From NCBI GenBank assembly GCA_905182995.1, contig CAJJDP010000044.1:498663-562662 (forward strand): a stretch of 64,000 bases of DNA, given 5' to 3'. A program made the translations under genes and the position numbers. The notes beneath the pieces were generated by a model that worked only from the letters and a program-made list of their open reading frames with translations, made no database searches and was not told the origin of the DNA. This document shows positions 24,611-35,742 of this stretch, one piece after another; position 1 is the stretch's first letter; every line of letters begins with the position of its first letter. The stretch comes from Paramecium octaurelia (Eukaryota > Ciliophora > Oligohymenophorea > Peniculida > Parameciidae).

Positions 24611-25322
24611 ATGATAAAGACACTAGATAGTGATGATAAAACATTTCATATAGGAAATAATGAAAATATTGGTCATTGTAAATTACGTTGGTATAATTAG
24701 GAAGATTAGATTAATTGAATCAAAATTGGGTTAAATTGCTAGCTTTATTTACCAAGATGCTTGTATATGATATGATATGGAAAGAAAAGAAAATCCATTT
24801 TGATAGAAAATTATTTATTATTAAAGAATGGAAATATTAATTGGAATACAACCTTCAAAATTTAGTTTAAGTGAATTGGTTTCTTGATTTCAATAAAAAA
24901 AATAGACGGGTAATTTTTAATAACAAAAAGGGTTCATACAAAATAATTGATAAACGGAAGTTAGAGTAATAGTCTAAAAATTGAAATGAATATAATATAA
25001 ACATACTTAAATAAAAAGAAAGGTGATAACACATACAGTTAATGTGGAATACTAAAACGATAATTAAATAATTTTGACCATCACTTAATTGAACCTGTTT
25101 TTGCAAAAGGAGTTAAATAAATAGTCAACGAGAGCATAAAAGTAATAAATATCAATTGAAAAACTAATCCTTATTATTATTTTAATCAGAGCAAATATGA
25201 ATGAAAATTAAGTTTTGAAAAGTAGGAATTTATTAAAATTAAATTAAGGTGCAAAAGATATTATTTAAGAAGTCAATTTCAGAAGGGATAGTGTGTACAT
25301 TCAAAAATAAGTTATTAATTGA
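24611..25322 (+). pseudogene. Probably decayed plus-strand gene in three frames
   Basis: Three successive stretches look coding but do not join by any normal short intron: 24611-24984 (114 codons if a 29-base intron is used; contains WKYQLEYNLQNLVQVNWFLD), 24986-25159 (58 codons; NNFDHHLIEPVFAKGVKQIV) and 25197-25322 (41 codons; LKSRNLLKLNQGAKDIIQEV). The last piece faintly resembles the region before a SNARE motif, which is too weak to name. Frameshifts and early TGA codons between them suggest a degenerating gene, or sequence errors. Confidence 0.35.
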
Positions 25323-25409
25323 TAATATATTATAGTTTGAATTTATTTCTAGTGATAAATTGTGCTCTTAATGACTGCTTGCTCATAAAATCTATACAAT
25401 AATATAAAC

Positions 25410-25818
25410 TCATTTTTTTGTTGCCTTTTTCTTAGGTATAGTGACTGATGTTCTCCTTTCTAAATATTCAAATGTAAGTACTCCTCTACGTAATTACTCT
25501 TTGATTGAAAATATATATTTTCTCACCTTTGGAGGGATGCCCTTCTCCTTCATTTATATCTACATAGAAATAACAAAGTACTCTATCTGCTTCAAATACT
25601 TCAGTCAATTTTTCAAATTTATCTGCATAATCGGAGCAGCCCTTTCCGATTCTTAACATGAATTATTCGACTGGCCAATCTGGTATGGCTAAGTTGTACC
25701 CTGGTGGTGGAAATATTGGAGTGATTGTTCTCCTTCTCATGGCAGGCTATTATAACAAAGTTGTCTTGAAGAATCTGCTAACAAAATTTAATTGCTAATT
25801 TCTCAATATAGAAATCAT
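25410..25818 (-). CDS. Mitochondrial ribosomal protein mS41-like (IGR motif, 128 aa)
   Basis: Two exons (22-base intron 25560-25581) encode 128 residues. A presequence-like start (MISILRNQQLNFVSRFFKTT) is followed by the IGR-type domain: VEQFMLRIGKGCSDYADKF, then LTEVFEADRIQMKEKGIPPK and RKYIFSIKEQLRRG. This order (IGRxC..aeKF, then xxMKEKGIPPKxRxYI) is the FYV4/mS41 signature, a component of the mitochondrial small ribosomal subunit. Splicing out the intron is what brings the two halves together. The start ATG overlaps the stop of the upstream gene by the tetranucleotide ATGA; a later in-frame ATG at 25738-25740 would remove the presequence. Confidence 0.78.
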
Positions 25819-26326
25819 AATTAATATATTTTCGATTTTATTTCTAAAAATCTCTTTATCTTAAATTCCTTATGCTCCTCCTCTTTCTATTTGGTATTAT
25901 GTTCTAATCTCAAAGAATACGATCTGTTCTTTTGTATAATTTGTTTTTTAGGAATCCGTTAACTCCTCATTCGATATAGATTCTCTATAATATCAGCTGC
26001 TTCATTTCCGTAATTCATTTTAATGACTTTCCCAAAAGGAGTTGAGGGTCTACTCTATAATATTGTGGTTACTTGTTCCTGAGTCCATAAACAAAGGTGT
26101 CTTCTGGCAATTTCACAGTTTTTGACTTTTTGTGATGCGAACTGTTCCCATATTACCAATCCGATGTGATTTCCTTCATTCCAATCCCATCTCTATTAAT
26201 CTTTTTACCGTATGAATAACTGGAATCAGGTAGATCTGACACTGAAGGCTTTGCTTTTCCCACATCTCCTCTTAACAATAAAATGTTATTGGTTTTATTT
26301 ATCAAATAAGGCAAAATAGTTGACAT
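25815..26326 (-). CDS. CFAP77-like ciliary protein (162 aa)
   Basis: Two exons (23-base intron 26050-26072). Near the start is RGDVGKAKPSVSDLPDSSYS followed by YGKK and DGIGMKEITSDW. The intron joins DTFVYGLRNK to PSTPFGKVIKMNYGNEA. The pattern of GxxGKxxPxVxDLP, a YG element and later FVYG-NxPSTP matches the CFAP77/C9orf171 (DUF4483) family of doublet-microtubule proteins as I remember it; this needs a profile search. I chose the ATG at 26324-26326 because the 20 codons before it (to 26386) are AT-rich and unlike protein. It overlaps the following mS41 start. Confidence 0.62.
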
Positions 26327-26357
26327 AAAATAATAAAATATTTCAATCATCAGATCA

Positions 26358-28222
26358 TCAAAAAGTATTAAATTTAAATAACTCATTAATATTTGACTTC
26401 TACTTTAAAGCATTCTCCTTATGATAACTCTCTAGAACTACATCAATATTGTATTTTGGATAAAATGTTTTGTATATTTCATATTTGTCAATCTCGATGG
26501 GACTCCATTGTAATTCATTGTAAATCGCAGGATGCTTGATTAATCTAATATCATATGTACATGTTGAGGGAAGGCAACAAATGGAGACATCTCATAATTT
26601 AATTAAGATATTGGGTTTATCAAACTCTTTTTTGAAGGAACTTGCAACATATTATTACCCCCTGGTATTGTTAATGTATTCTATCTTTCATCCTTTTCTC
26701 TCAAATGCAATGGACTAATTATCTTCTGCGAACCATGATTGGTTCCTCCACTTTATTGAAAATTGTTATTCATATCAGATTTTAATGTAAAGGTATTCAA
26801 AATTGATAACTAAGAGTGTTTCGGAGTATTATTCATTGAGATACTACTGACACCACTTCTATATTGAGAATACTTCTCAGATCTATTATTGCTTTATTTC
26901 ATAGGTCTCAATTTTTAATCTGTCTATCTAGAAGTACCTGACACCTAATCATCAGAAAATGAGGAACTTTCATTACTCGAATCCTCAATTTACTACTCAT
27001 CTATAGTGTTATTCACATTATCCTATTGGGGACTTTTCTAAGAAGTTTATTCTTTGTAACCAAATCCTGCTGTGGAAGTAGTTGCTTTTGGATTCCCAGC
27101 TCTTATAAATATTTGATCGATCTCTCTGAATTATTGTTCTTTTAACGATTCTTATCCATCCAATCCTTAAACATTCTCTAGTGTAGATGGTCTTAGTGAC
27201 AATTTCTAGCCTATTAATATTTTGGATGGATAATTAATCGAAGACTATGTGATTGTGTAATGAGATTGATTCTATTGATAATTTGTGTGATCTGTCTCTC
27301 CCAAAGATGATGCATATCCTTAATCTTCTTAAAACTCTTAACATTTCACTTGAGTGTTCAAAGCATTGAATTTTGTATTTCCACTTTTAGCACTTCTCCT
27401 TTAAACTTATTTAATTCGCATAAATACATTTATGTCTTTTTTACTCAGATGGTGCCAATAAATCCAAAATTAATTATTCTTTCTGTACTTCCAAATGTAA
27501 TTACGGGCAATTCTATATCAAATGATTTTATGATTGACAATTATAACACTGAATTCCGAGAATTTCAAATTGATTCGAGAAAATAATTTCATTTGTTATC
27601 GTGTTAATCAATTCCTACAATAATTAAATGGAAAATATACTTTATCTTAATTGTTATTATTTATTGTGGCCAAGAAATTCTATCTGTTAAGTTTGAAAAT
27701 ACAGGATTCTCCTATACTTCTCACAGAAGCACATCTAGGGAGACCTGTGAAAAATGCAATCTGTCCAAAACATTCATGATCACTCAATATTTTAACACCG
27801 ACAATGCTATTTTATGAATTCCTAAAATTGATTTCAACCTATCCATTTTTTATTATATAAATAGAACAATCATCCAATTAATCTTGATTGATTATTATTT
27901 CCTCATTTCGAAAGTATTAAATTTCAATAAAATTGGTTAAGTTACTTAAACTCTATCTAGACAATTAATTAAATATGTTGAAGTATTACAAATGCTTTAT
28001 TTTATCTTAATAAATTAATTGTTGTCGTAAGGATTCCTTGATCCCATAAAAATTTATCAAATAGTTTAGGTTCTTAATCCTCGCTATTGACTTTTATTAA
28101 ACATGCTGCTATTAAATCTGATTCAACAGTTTTCTCACTTTTGAAGTATTGATGTTTAGAGATTTTAAAAAACCCAAAAAGTCAATCATATTCTTTTTAT
28201 CTTTAAAAGTTGTCTTCGACAT
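26358..28222 (-). CDS. Cyclic-nucleotide-binding and CCHC zinc-knuckle protein (596 aa)
   Basis: Four exons (introns 26535-26560, 27406-27427, 27615-27640). A cyclic-nucleotide-binding domain covers about residues 95-195, with the phosphate-binding cassette FGQIAFFTGLPRCASVRS. A CCHC knuckle follows near 217 (CYNCQSQNHLIQNCPQLH), then a basic stretch and a long Ser/Gln/Asn-rich tail. In ciliates this CNBD-knuckle order is typical of the cytoplasmic end of CNG-type K+ channels, yet here no membrane segment precedes it: the protein starts MSKTTFKDKKNMIDFLGFLK. It is either a stand-alone cAMP/cGMP sensor or a derivative of a channel. Each splice restores a recognisable motif. Confidence 0.82.
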
Positions 28223-28390
28223 TTATGCAAGTAAATAAAGTTGAATTATAAATAGATATTTGATTATCGTAAATATTATCCAGGTGTACAAAATAAATAA
28301 TGCTATTTCAGTTCGTGACTCATTATTTTAGTAAGAAAGATCAATACCCACCAAATAACCAAAGAACCGTAAGTAAGTGGTAATATATGA

Positions 28391-28690
28391 ATGGAATTGT
28401 TCATCAACGTTGAGGGATTAAAAATCATCAGTTGTTAATATGAGGAAGGCACAACAAAATAGATGACATTATTAGAATGCCAGCAAAATTAGTTTAATGA
28501 GATTTTCATATTCCCACATATATTGAATTTAATTGATTTGCTATACGGTAATTAAATTAAGGAAAATCAAGCTGATGATCAAGAGTTCTTGGTAAAGATC
28601 AAATTGAAGGATTAATGTCAGTAGAACTATGATTATAATTTGTAAGATATTGATTATTATATTGTGAAAGTACCTTTATTTATTGATTGA
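28391..28690 (+). CDS. Small hypothetical protein (99 aa)
   Basis: An uninterrupted frame begins MELFINVEGLKIISCQYEEG and ends IVKVPLFID, with a TGA directly before the start codon. Acidic, no membrane segment and no known domain. It lies alone on the plus strand between minus-strand genes. Codon use is protein-like, but the frame is short, so it may be spurious. Confidence 0.4.
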
Positions 28691-28890
28691 CAATTTATCA
28701 TAAGCATCTTCTCTATATTTTGAACAATTATGAAAGCAATTTATTGATAAAATAAGCAATTGCAAAATTTATAAAAAAAAATTCTCAATTCTATTTTTAT
28801 TTAAGCAAAAAATGGAATTTAAAAGCAAAATTGAAAAGTTATTAATGTGAAATATATAGGTTAAACAGCGCATTATATTTACATTCTTAC

Positions 28891-29362
28891 TCAACGAATA
28901 TGAGAAGTTAATTTAATTTCCTTTGTTTTTTTCCTGAAGTAATTTATTTGTGAGTTTCCCTAAATTCTTGCTACCTCTCTCTTATTTGAAAAATTTAATT
29001 GATTATAAGAAGCAAAGGGAAAGATCATTGAAATTGATTTCCGTATTCGTTCTTTTAAGCAATTTTGTGTCATATGTGGAGAAACCAATTTCTTATTTGA
29101 AATCTCCAATCAAGGCTTGTTTTCTTTCATCACTAACACTTATTGGCAAGACCTCATAACCTGCTCTGATGTCTTCAGGCATTATTGTTAAATCATTTTA
29201 TTAATTATCTTAGGGTTGTTGAGGCGGTATGAGTTTAACGCTTCTCATTGGGGCATATGATGCATTACTTTCATTTCCTTTCTTTGTTGTTTTCTCAATT
29301 CCCTTTGATTTTTTGGTTATTACCTAAAGTATTTTATAGTCTGTAATCTTTTAAGAACTCAT
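28891..29362 (-). CDS. Hypothetical basic protein (145 aa)
   Basis: The likely model has two exons with a 34-base GTT...AAG intron (29052-29085), giving 145 residues from MSSQKITDYKILQ to KEIKLTSHIR. The junction yields ERKQALIGDFKQEIERIRK, a plausible helix. A second optional in-frame 21-base intron near 29304-29324 cannot be decided. The long, non-GTA intron makes the model uncertain. No family recognised. Confidence 0.5.
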
Positions 29363-29480
29363 ATTTATTTATTTAGGTTTAATAATAATTGAAGTTTATA
29401 AATTAAACATCATACATGTTTGATAAAAAAATAACTAATTAAAATGGAGACATAAATATAGTGATGTGCTCATGCGATAT

Positions 29481-32400
29481 TCAAAATTACAGAGCTAAAT
29501 CCACTCGACTTCTTTTTTCATGAAGCACCAATAACTTATAAATGTTCTTCTTGAAAATGATCTCGAGAGGAATTAACTTCAGAAGGGACTTCGATAAGTG
29601 AAATCTTTGAATTTAGTAATAAATGAATAACAATTATAACACTATTATTGCAAGTATTGTTAAGAGGCCAATAATAATGATATTCTACTAGGAACTTTGG
29701 GTTAAGTTGGAGATTGCATCCAAAGAAACATTCACAAAATATTAGCAAAATTAGGCGATTTAATATTAGATTGCATCAAGTCCCCATAGTATGTAAATCA
29801 TATAATTATGTTCTTCAAAAAAACTTTGAATTTTCTGAAATCTCTCTAAATTAGTCATAGGATATTATAAACTAATATCAATTTCATAATATATCTAAGA
29901 CAATATATAGTGTAGGTTAACTATTCCTTAGTAGAAGTATGGATTCAAGACTTCATTAAAAATTCTCTGATTAAGTAACTCTGAATACATATCACAACCA
30001 GTTAAAATACAGGTATCATGTGATAAAATTTCAGCTTATTCGTTTTCATTTATGGCATTAAAGGTTTTCGAATTAAATAGAAAATTTGTAAAATTCAAGT
30101 GTTAAAATTAATTCATTTCTTAATTTAAGAGAGTGCTATTAAATTCTAATTAATTTAGTATCTGATAATCAGATTGTTGATTGGGAGTTATTGTAAATGA
30201 AGAATCATTTAGTGCTAAATTATAATAAGACTCAAACACAGTCTTGACTAGGTATTAATCATATTTGTTAATTGTTGTAATTGAAATTAATCGTAATTAT
30301 TAAGAATCTATGGCCTCTTCATTAAAAGGGTGTACATTCTTTGAAATGAAATTGTAATAAATTTGAAACCCCATTGCATAACATAGTCCTATGAGACAAA
30401 TTAAACTCAATGTGAGTATCTAATTAAACTTTGAAAGATGATTCCGTATTATTATATGTTTATCCTATGAATTGAAAGTCTTTACTATTGCTTACTATTA
30501 ATTTTGATTCTAAAATTTTATTTGTTCATATTCCACAAAAGGTTTTTCTTGAAGTTTCATAAAGCTCTGTTTTTTCAATAGAACTGATTATCTTGTTAAA
30601 ATATGTCTTAACCAGTCATTTTTTCTTATAAAGAGATTCCCATCTACAGAATCACATTTCACAAATATATCAAAATTGAACTTAATCTATTTATTTACTC
30701 TATGATTGGAAATAATCTAAGAAAGGGAAACTAAAATCGCTATTATGTAGAAACCAAAAAACAAATAATTAGAAACAGAGTCCAAATATTGGTTTATATA
30801 GTCATTATAGTTTTTACAAGCATCAATTTTCATTTGGAAAATCTTAACAACATCAAAATAGTTGTAATAAACCAAAGACCTGCTGATTTAGGTTTAGTAG
30901 GGATCAAACGAGTCTGATAAATAATTCGAAATGTTTTGACTTTAGGATTTTTGGGATAAGTAGAATATTTAAAACATTATTTAAAAATAAGTTGTTAGTT
31001 CAGAAACAGATTAAGCTATTTTGTTCTCCAGATTTGCATCAATAATGTATATATTTATTGAGTCTTCAGAGTTTTATTAAAAGACCTTACTATTTTATTA
31101 ATAAATGTTTATTAATCTATTCAATCCGAGATTTAGGTGATTCCAAGATGTATATAGTTTATTATATTTGCTAAAGTTTAAGACTTTATCGTCAATTGAT
31201 AAGGCAGTGTCATTTATCAATAAATAAAAATCTCTATAATATATTACATGTCTAGATCCACTCATTATTTAAGAATATGCATCAAGAAAATCTAAATCTA
31301 AAGTGATAACCTAAATACAATTTGATTACATTGAGGATTTCCTTTCAAACAACATGAATAGTGCAATTATTATACCTATTACTAATAAGACTTAAAACGA
31401 AAAAAAGCATTATAAGTTTGACATTTGAAATGGCAATTTAGAATTAGTCATCACTGATCGAAGAAAAGTAATTTAGAAATTTAAATTATTACTGCTTCTC
31501 TTTTCTGATGTAGTGGAGGACCCTCTAATTTATTTATGGTTAAGAAACTCTCTATTCTCAGTTTCAAATGATTAAATTGCTAATTATGATTAAATTTATG
31601 TTTAATTATGGATCTTTTAATGAGAAGTGTGCTTGTACAAATTATCATCTGAGTCAGACGGAAGCTTTTAAAAAGTGCATTTACTTGGTTTTTAATCAAA
31701 GTCAAATTGAAGATCGACTATAAAGTATAAGAAATCTTTTTATATACTGTTAATTTATGGATACAATATTTTGGAAATCAATGTAAGTTCTACTTGAAAA
31801 GAATAAGATGCGTTTTAAGATAAAGCAAACTGCTTCTCAAATTCTATGAGATCATTTAACAAATGTCTATTTTTAATGTCAAAATCAATTTTATTTTTTA
31901 TTTTTTGATTTAAGGCATTTACTAAGATATCCTAATTAGGAAGAATAAAATTCATTGTATTTTTCTAAATTATTACATCTTCATCTTATAATCTAATGTT
32001 TTTTATTTACCTCTCTGTGAAATGCTCCTGTAATTTTATTATGAGTTCTGGAAAAATGTGAAAAACAGAAAACTTATCATAGATTTAGCAAAATTTGATT
32101 TCACTATTTGACAATTAGTTTATTTTGTTTTGAATACTTTGACTCATACCAAAAATATTGAAATTCTTATCAATTAACATATATCCCTACTCATTCATGG
32201 TTTGGCTATTTTTTTGATACCCTGATTTCTTTAATAAATGAGCAAATACATAAAATTAGTAATCACTACCTTAAATCGGAAATAACACTGTCAAACTCAT
32301 TGACACTTTCTCAATATATTAATTCTTGTTTATAATAAAAGTATCTTAACTAGAATACATTTTAGAACTACGACCAAGAAACAAAAAATTATCAATTAAT

Positions 32401-34479
32401 CCTTTATGGATTGATCTAATGTTCTACGGAATCAAATCAGCTAATTTTGGCGTTTCATCTAGATGTTCGTATCCAAAAAACTTTTTCTAACTTTCTTTAA
32501 TTCGAATGCTTTTGATATCAAAATCCTCAAATGAAACTAATTATTGTATAGTTATAGCTGCACCACTTACATAATTTAAAATATGAAATTAATGGGATGA
32601 TTAAGCTAATTATTCTTCTTCCATAATCTATAATTTCTTAGCAAGGGACAGTTATTTATTTAGATCATCTAAACAAACAATTGAAATTAATAGTTACAAT
32701 CTTATAATTAAAATGTTTTCGTATTTTCGATCCTCTCTTTAGGAAATGAAATAATTAATATCTTGTTGCACTAAAGAAAGCTGAGATGATATCTTTTTTA
32801 ATTAGACCATCAAGTCATCATAATTTTTTATGTTTCCATTTATGTAACAAATCCACAATTCCTTTTATAAATTAAGAGCCATCATGATATTTTACATAAA
32901 CTGAATTTCATAAAAAAAAAATAAATTTAAATCGATTATAGATTTAAATTCATTTTTACTAAGCTAATGTTGATTTCGATTTTATTATTCTATGTCTAAT
33001 TTACTATCTAATTAGATTTATCTTGTCAAATGAATGAAAAATTATAAGGAACTAGAAGAATTTTTCTTTTACTTTTTATAGCTTATGACAACATCCTAGA
33101 TGTTTTTAAATGACAAGTATTAATTACTACGATATTTCTTTAAGAATGTAACAAACTTAATAGTCAATTGTTCAAAAATCGCAACAGGCCATTCCTTGTT
33201 CATTGAAATAGCTATTAATTTTTAAAATTGATATTGCACCCAGATGTAAAGAGGCTCACTATCCAAAGTTTAATTTGATGATATAAAGGTTCTCAATTAT
33301 TTTTTACAAGGACAGTGGATGTCATTGCAAGTTTAGCAATGAAGATTTAAATATCTAATGAATTGAAAATAACTTTGCTTTGTCATAGTTATCGGATGAG
33401 ATATTAAGACAAAATATTCCAAAGTAAACTCACTCATAGTTTAACCAACATTTGAACAAAATCTCAAACTCTCCTCATCAAATTGATGTTAAAAATAAGC
33501 CTAACTCAAAGTAAATATTAACTAAAATTAGAATTTTTAAATACCGGAATCATAATGCAGCTAGTTAAGAAAATAATCCCATCGTCTGAATCTGAAAACA
33601 TCCAATATGCTATCAATATTCCAAAAAAGATTGAAGTTATTAAAATCTATGAATAAAATATTGTTTCAGTAGTGAATCCAAAAGGCAACTATGTAAAAAC
33701 ATCAAACAACAAACAAAACATTATTAAGAAGTAACATGAATAGATAATCACATATTCATTTTGATACATTTACTTCCAAAACGATAAAATAATTAAGAGT
33801 TGGTGTAAGAATATAGTTATAAAATTGATATGAGAAAACTTTCTTAATAATCCTGCCTACAAAAAATCATAGTTTCTAAAATAAAAAACAGACACTATTC
33901 CTGATATAGATACCAAAATAACACCTAGGAAGCTAATTACTACATAATTTGTAGATATTTGAAATAAACATTCTGATGGTTCTATTTCTGAATGCTATAT
34001 TAAGTATGATTATTTTCCGCATGTAATAATACCTATCATGCATTCATTAAAAGGAGTCAAGAAAAACCATTAAAAATTCTAAAAGTAAAATTTAACAAAT
34101 CTATTAATAGGTGATGATGACGGCAGAGGCTATAAAAATATTATAAAGATTTTACTTTTAAAATGATTTGAAATAATGCAATTAAAAATGTGCCCAGCAT
34201 CACAATAAATACACAGAAGTAGACAAAAATTGTCAAGGGATCATAATGAATGATTATAAGCATGAATGGAATCGACGATTATTAACTTACTTAAGCTAAA
34301 AAGTCATTTTCATAATATTATATTGCCTTGCGTTCAAACTGGCTATAAATATATCCAATTAGTTAAATGAAATAATATAAAATCTTTGCCATGTTACCAT
34401 AGTCAATATTTTTTGTTCTTCTCTCAGTATTAGTCCCTATTGCTACAAAGTAAGATGTCAACTTTGAAATAATTTACAT
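29481..34479 (-). CDS. TmcB-like giant transmembrane PAS protein, copy B (1649 aa)
   Basis: Three exons (introns 33522-33544 and 34130-34155) form one frame of 1650 codons. Both introns sit at positions equivalent to those in the copy at 10827-15815 and the length differs by two residues, so the two are paralogs. The same order is seen: amino-terminal membrane block, cysteine cluster (CQTCNDIHCPCK), helical region, PAS-like part (GYMLIDKNFNIFGM), and four carboxy-terminal membrane segments separating two outside domains with shared blocks such as MSGSRHVIYYRDFY. Presumed membrane sensor; ligand unknown. Confidence 0.85.
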
Positions 34480-35148
34480 ATATTTATAAATAAACTAATT
34501 TTGAACAGCTAATTTAATATACAAAAATTTAAAATCATTATCACATCCAACTTATCATATTTTTGTATTCTTTTGTGTTTTTTAATATATCATGTGGATA
34601 AAAATAAAAACACTGATATTTTTCACTTTGGTAATTATTTAATATTTATGTTAAAAATATAACTAAGAGTTTCGAATATAATTTCAAACTATTTTTTTAA
34701 TGTAGTTATCAATAAAGGATTCCATTAAGAATAATTCAGGTACTTGGCAAATTCACAAGGCAAATGACTGTAGATAATTTAAATAAATTAATTTAATCTA
34801 GTATCACCAAGTTTGTTTACATTTCTAAATGAAATTTTCCAAACTATAGCAACTGTAAATTATTTAGATGTAAGGACTATAAGAAATGTTAGAATACAAA
34901 AATCTTTATATATTTATTGATAATCTTTATGAGATTTTGTCAAACATTGGAATTACTGTAGTAATAAATTATGATTAAATTTTGACTTAAAATTATCACA
35001 TTTATTTAACCACTTTCAGAAAAACAAGTTTAAATAAATTAGAATATTTTAGTAATTACTTCATATTTTTAATTCAAAAATTGTTATTGATCAACTAAAA
35101 TTTCTTTAAAAAATTTTAAAGGAATTATATTTATATTATAATAAATTA
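34480..35148. other. Gene-free spacer
   Basis: About 670 bases of very AT-rich DNA upstream of the TmcB-like gene and downstream of the next minus-strand gene. No frame, repeat or RNA recognised. Confidence 0.5.
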
Positions 35149-35667
35149 TCAATATTTTTTTAATTCTGGTATTCCTGTCCAATCAAATTATGTTCCTTTC
35201 TCCATAAATTCATCTAATCTATTTGCTTTATGTGCTCTTTCTAAAAGATCCATAGCTTAATTGTATTGATAAAAACCAAATTGATATTTTTCAGCCATTT
35301 CATAAAATAATTTTTCAGTATCCTAGCAAAAGTATTTACTAGTAATATAAAAAGACATTAATGGTATTCCTATGTACTTAAAGGAAAAGACTGCTGGCCT
35401 AAATACAGGAATTCTTTCAAAATTTCTGAAGAGGGTTTTATTGGCAATAAAAACTACCAAAGGGCTTCCAAATAATGCTAAACTAGTTCTTGCTCTGTAA
35501 TTGAGATAAGCAGCTGTGCATTATAAATAATCATCATTGTTGATGAATCCAAATTGTCTGTTGTATTCAAAAAAGAAGTTAAATAGTTTTGCTCTATCAT
35601 CAGCAATAACATCAAAGTAATCTTGTCTAAATTCTTCGAAATTGGTTAGTTTTCTCTACCTATTCAT
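35149..35667 (-). CDS. Hypothetical protein, possibly mitochondrial (172 aa)
   Basis: A single exon of 172 residues starting MNRQRKLTNFEEFRQDYFDV. A moderately hydrophobic middle (SLALFGSPLVVFIANKTL, FKYIGIPLMSFYI) could be one or two membrane segments. The carboxy end is ERAHKANRLDEFMEKGTQFD. I recognise no family. Codon use is normal and there are no internal TGA codons. Confidence 0.65.
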
Positions 35668-35742
35668 TAAAATAATTAGAAAATATTATTATATTCAAAA
35701 ATATTTGTGATAAACTAAGATAGTAAATAATTAGTATAACTA

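Noticed and set aside
24867..25106. Hydrophobic minus-strand frame of 79 codons
   Set aside because: It is opposite a plus-strand stretch with better protein-like composition and ends and begins without splice support.
27350..27586. Plus-strand open frame of 78 codons
   Set aside because: It is the antisense of the zinc-knuckle region of the minus-strand CNBD gene, where the knuckle and splice sites are clear.
28950..29159. Plus-strand open frame of 69 codons
   Set aside because: Antisense of the minus-strand gene at 28891-29362; its only support is lack of stops.
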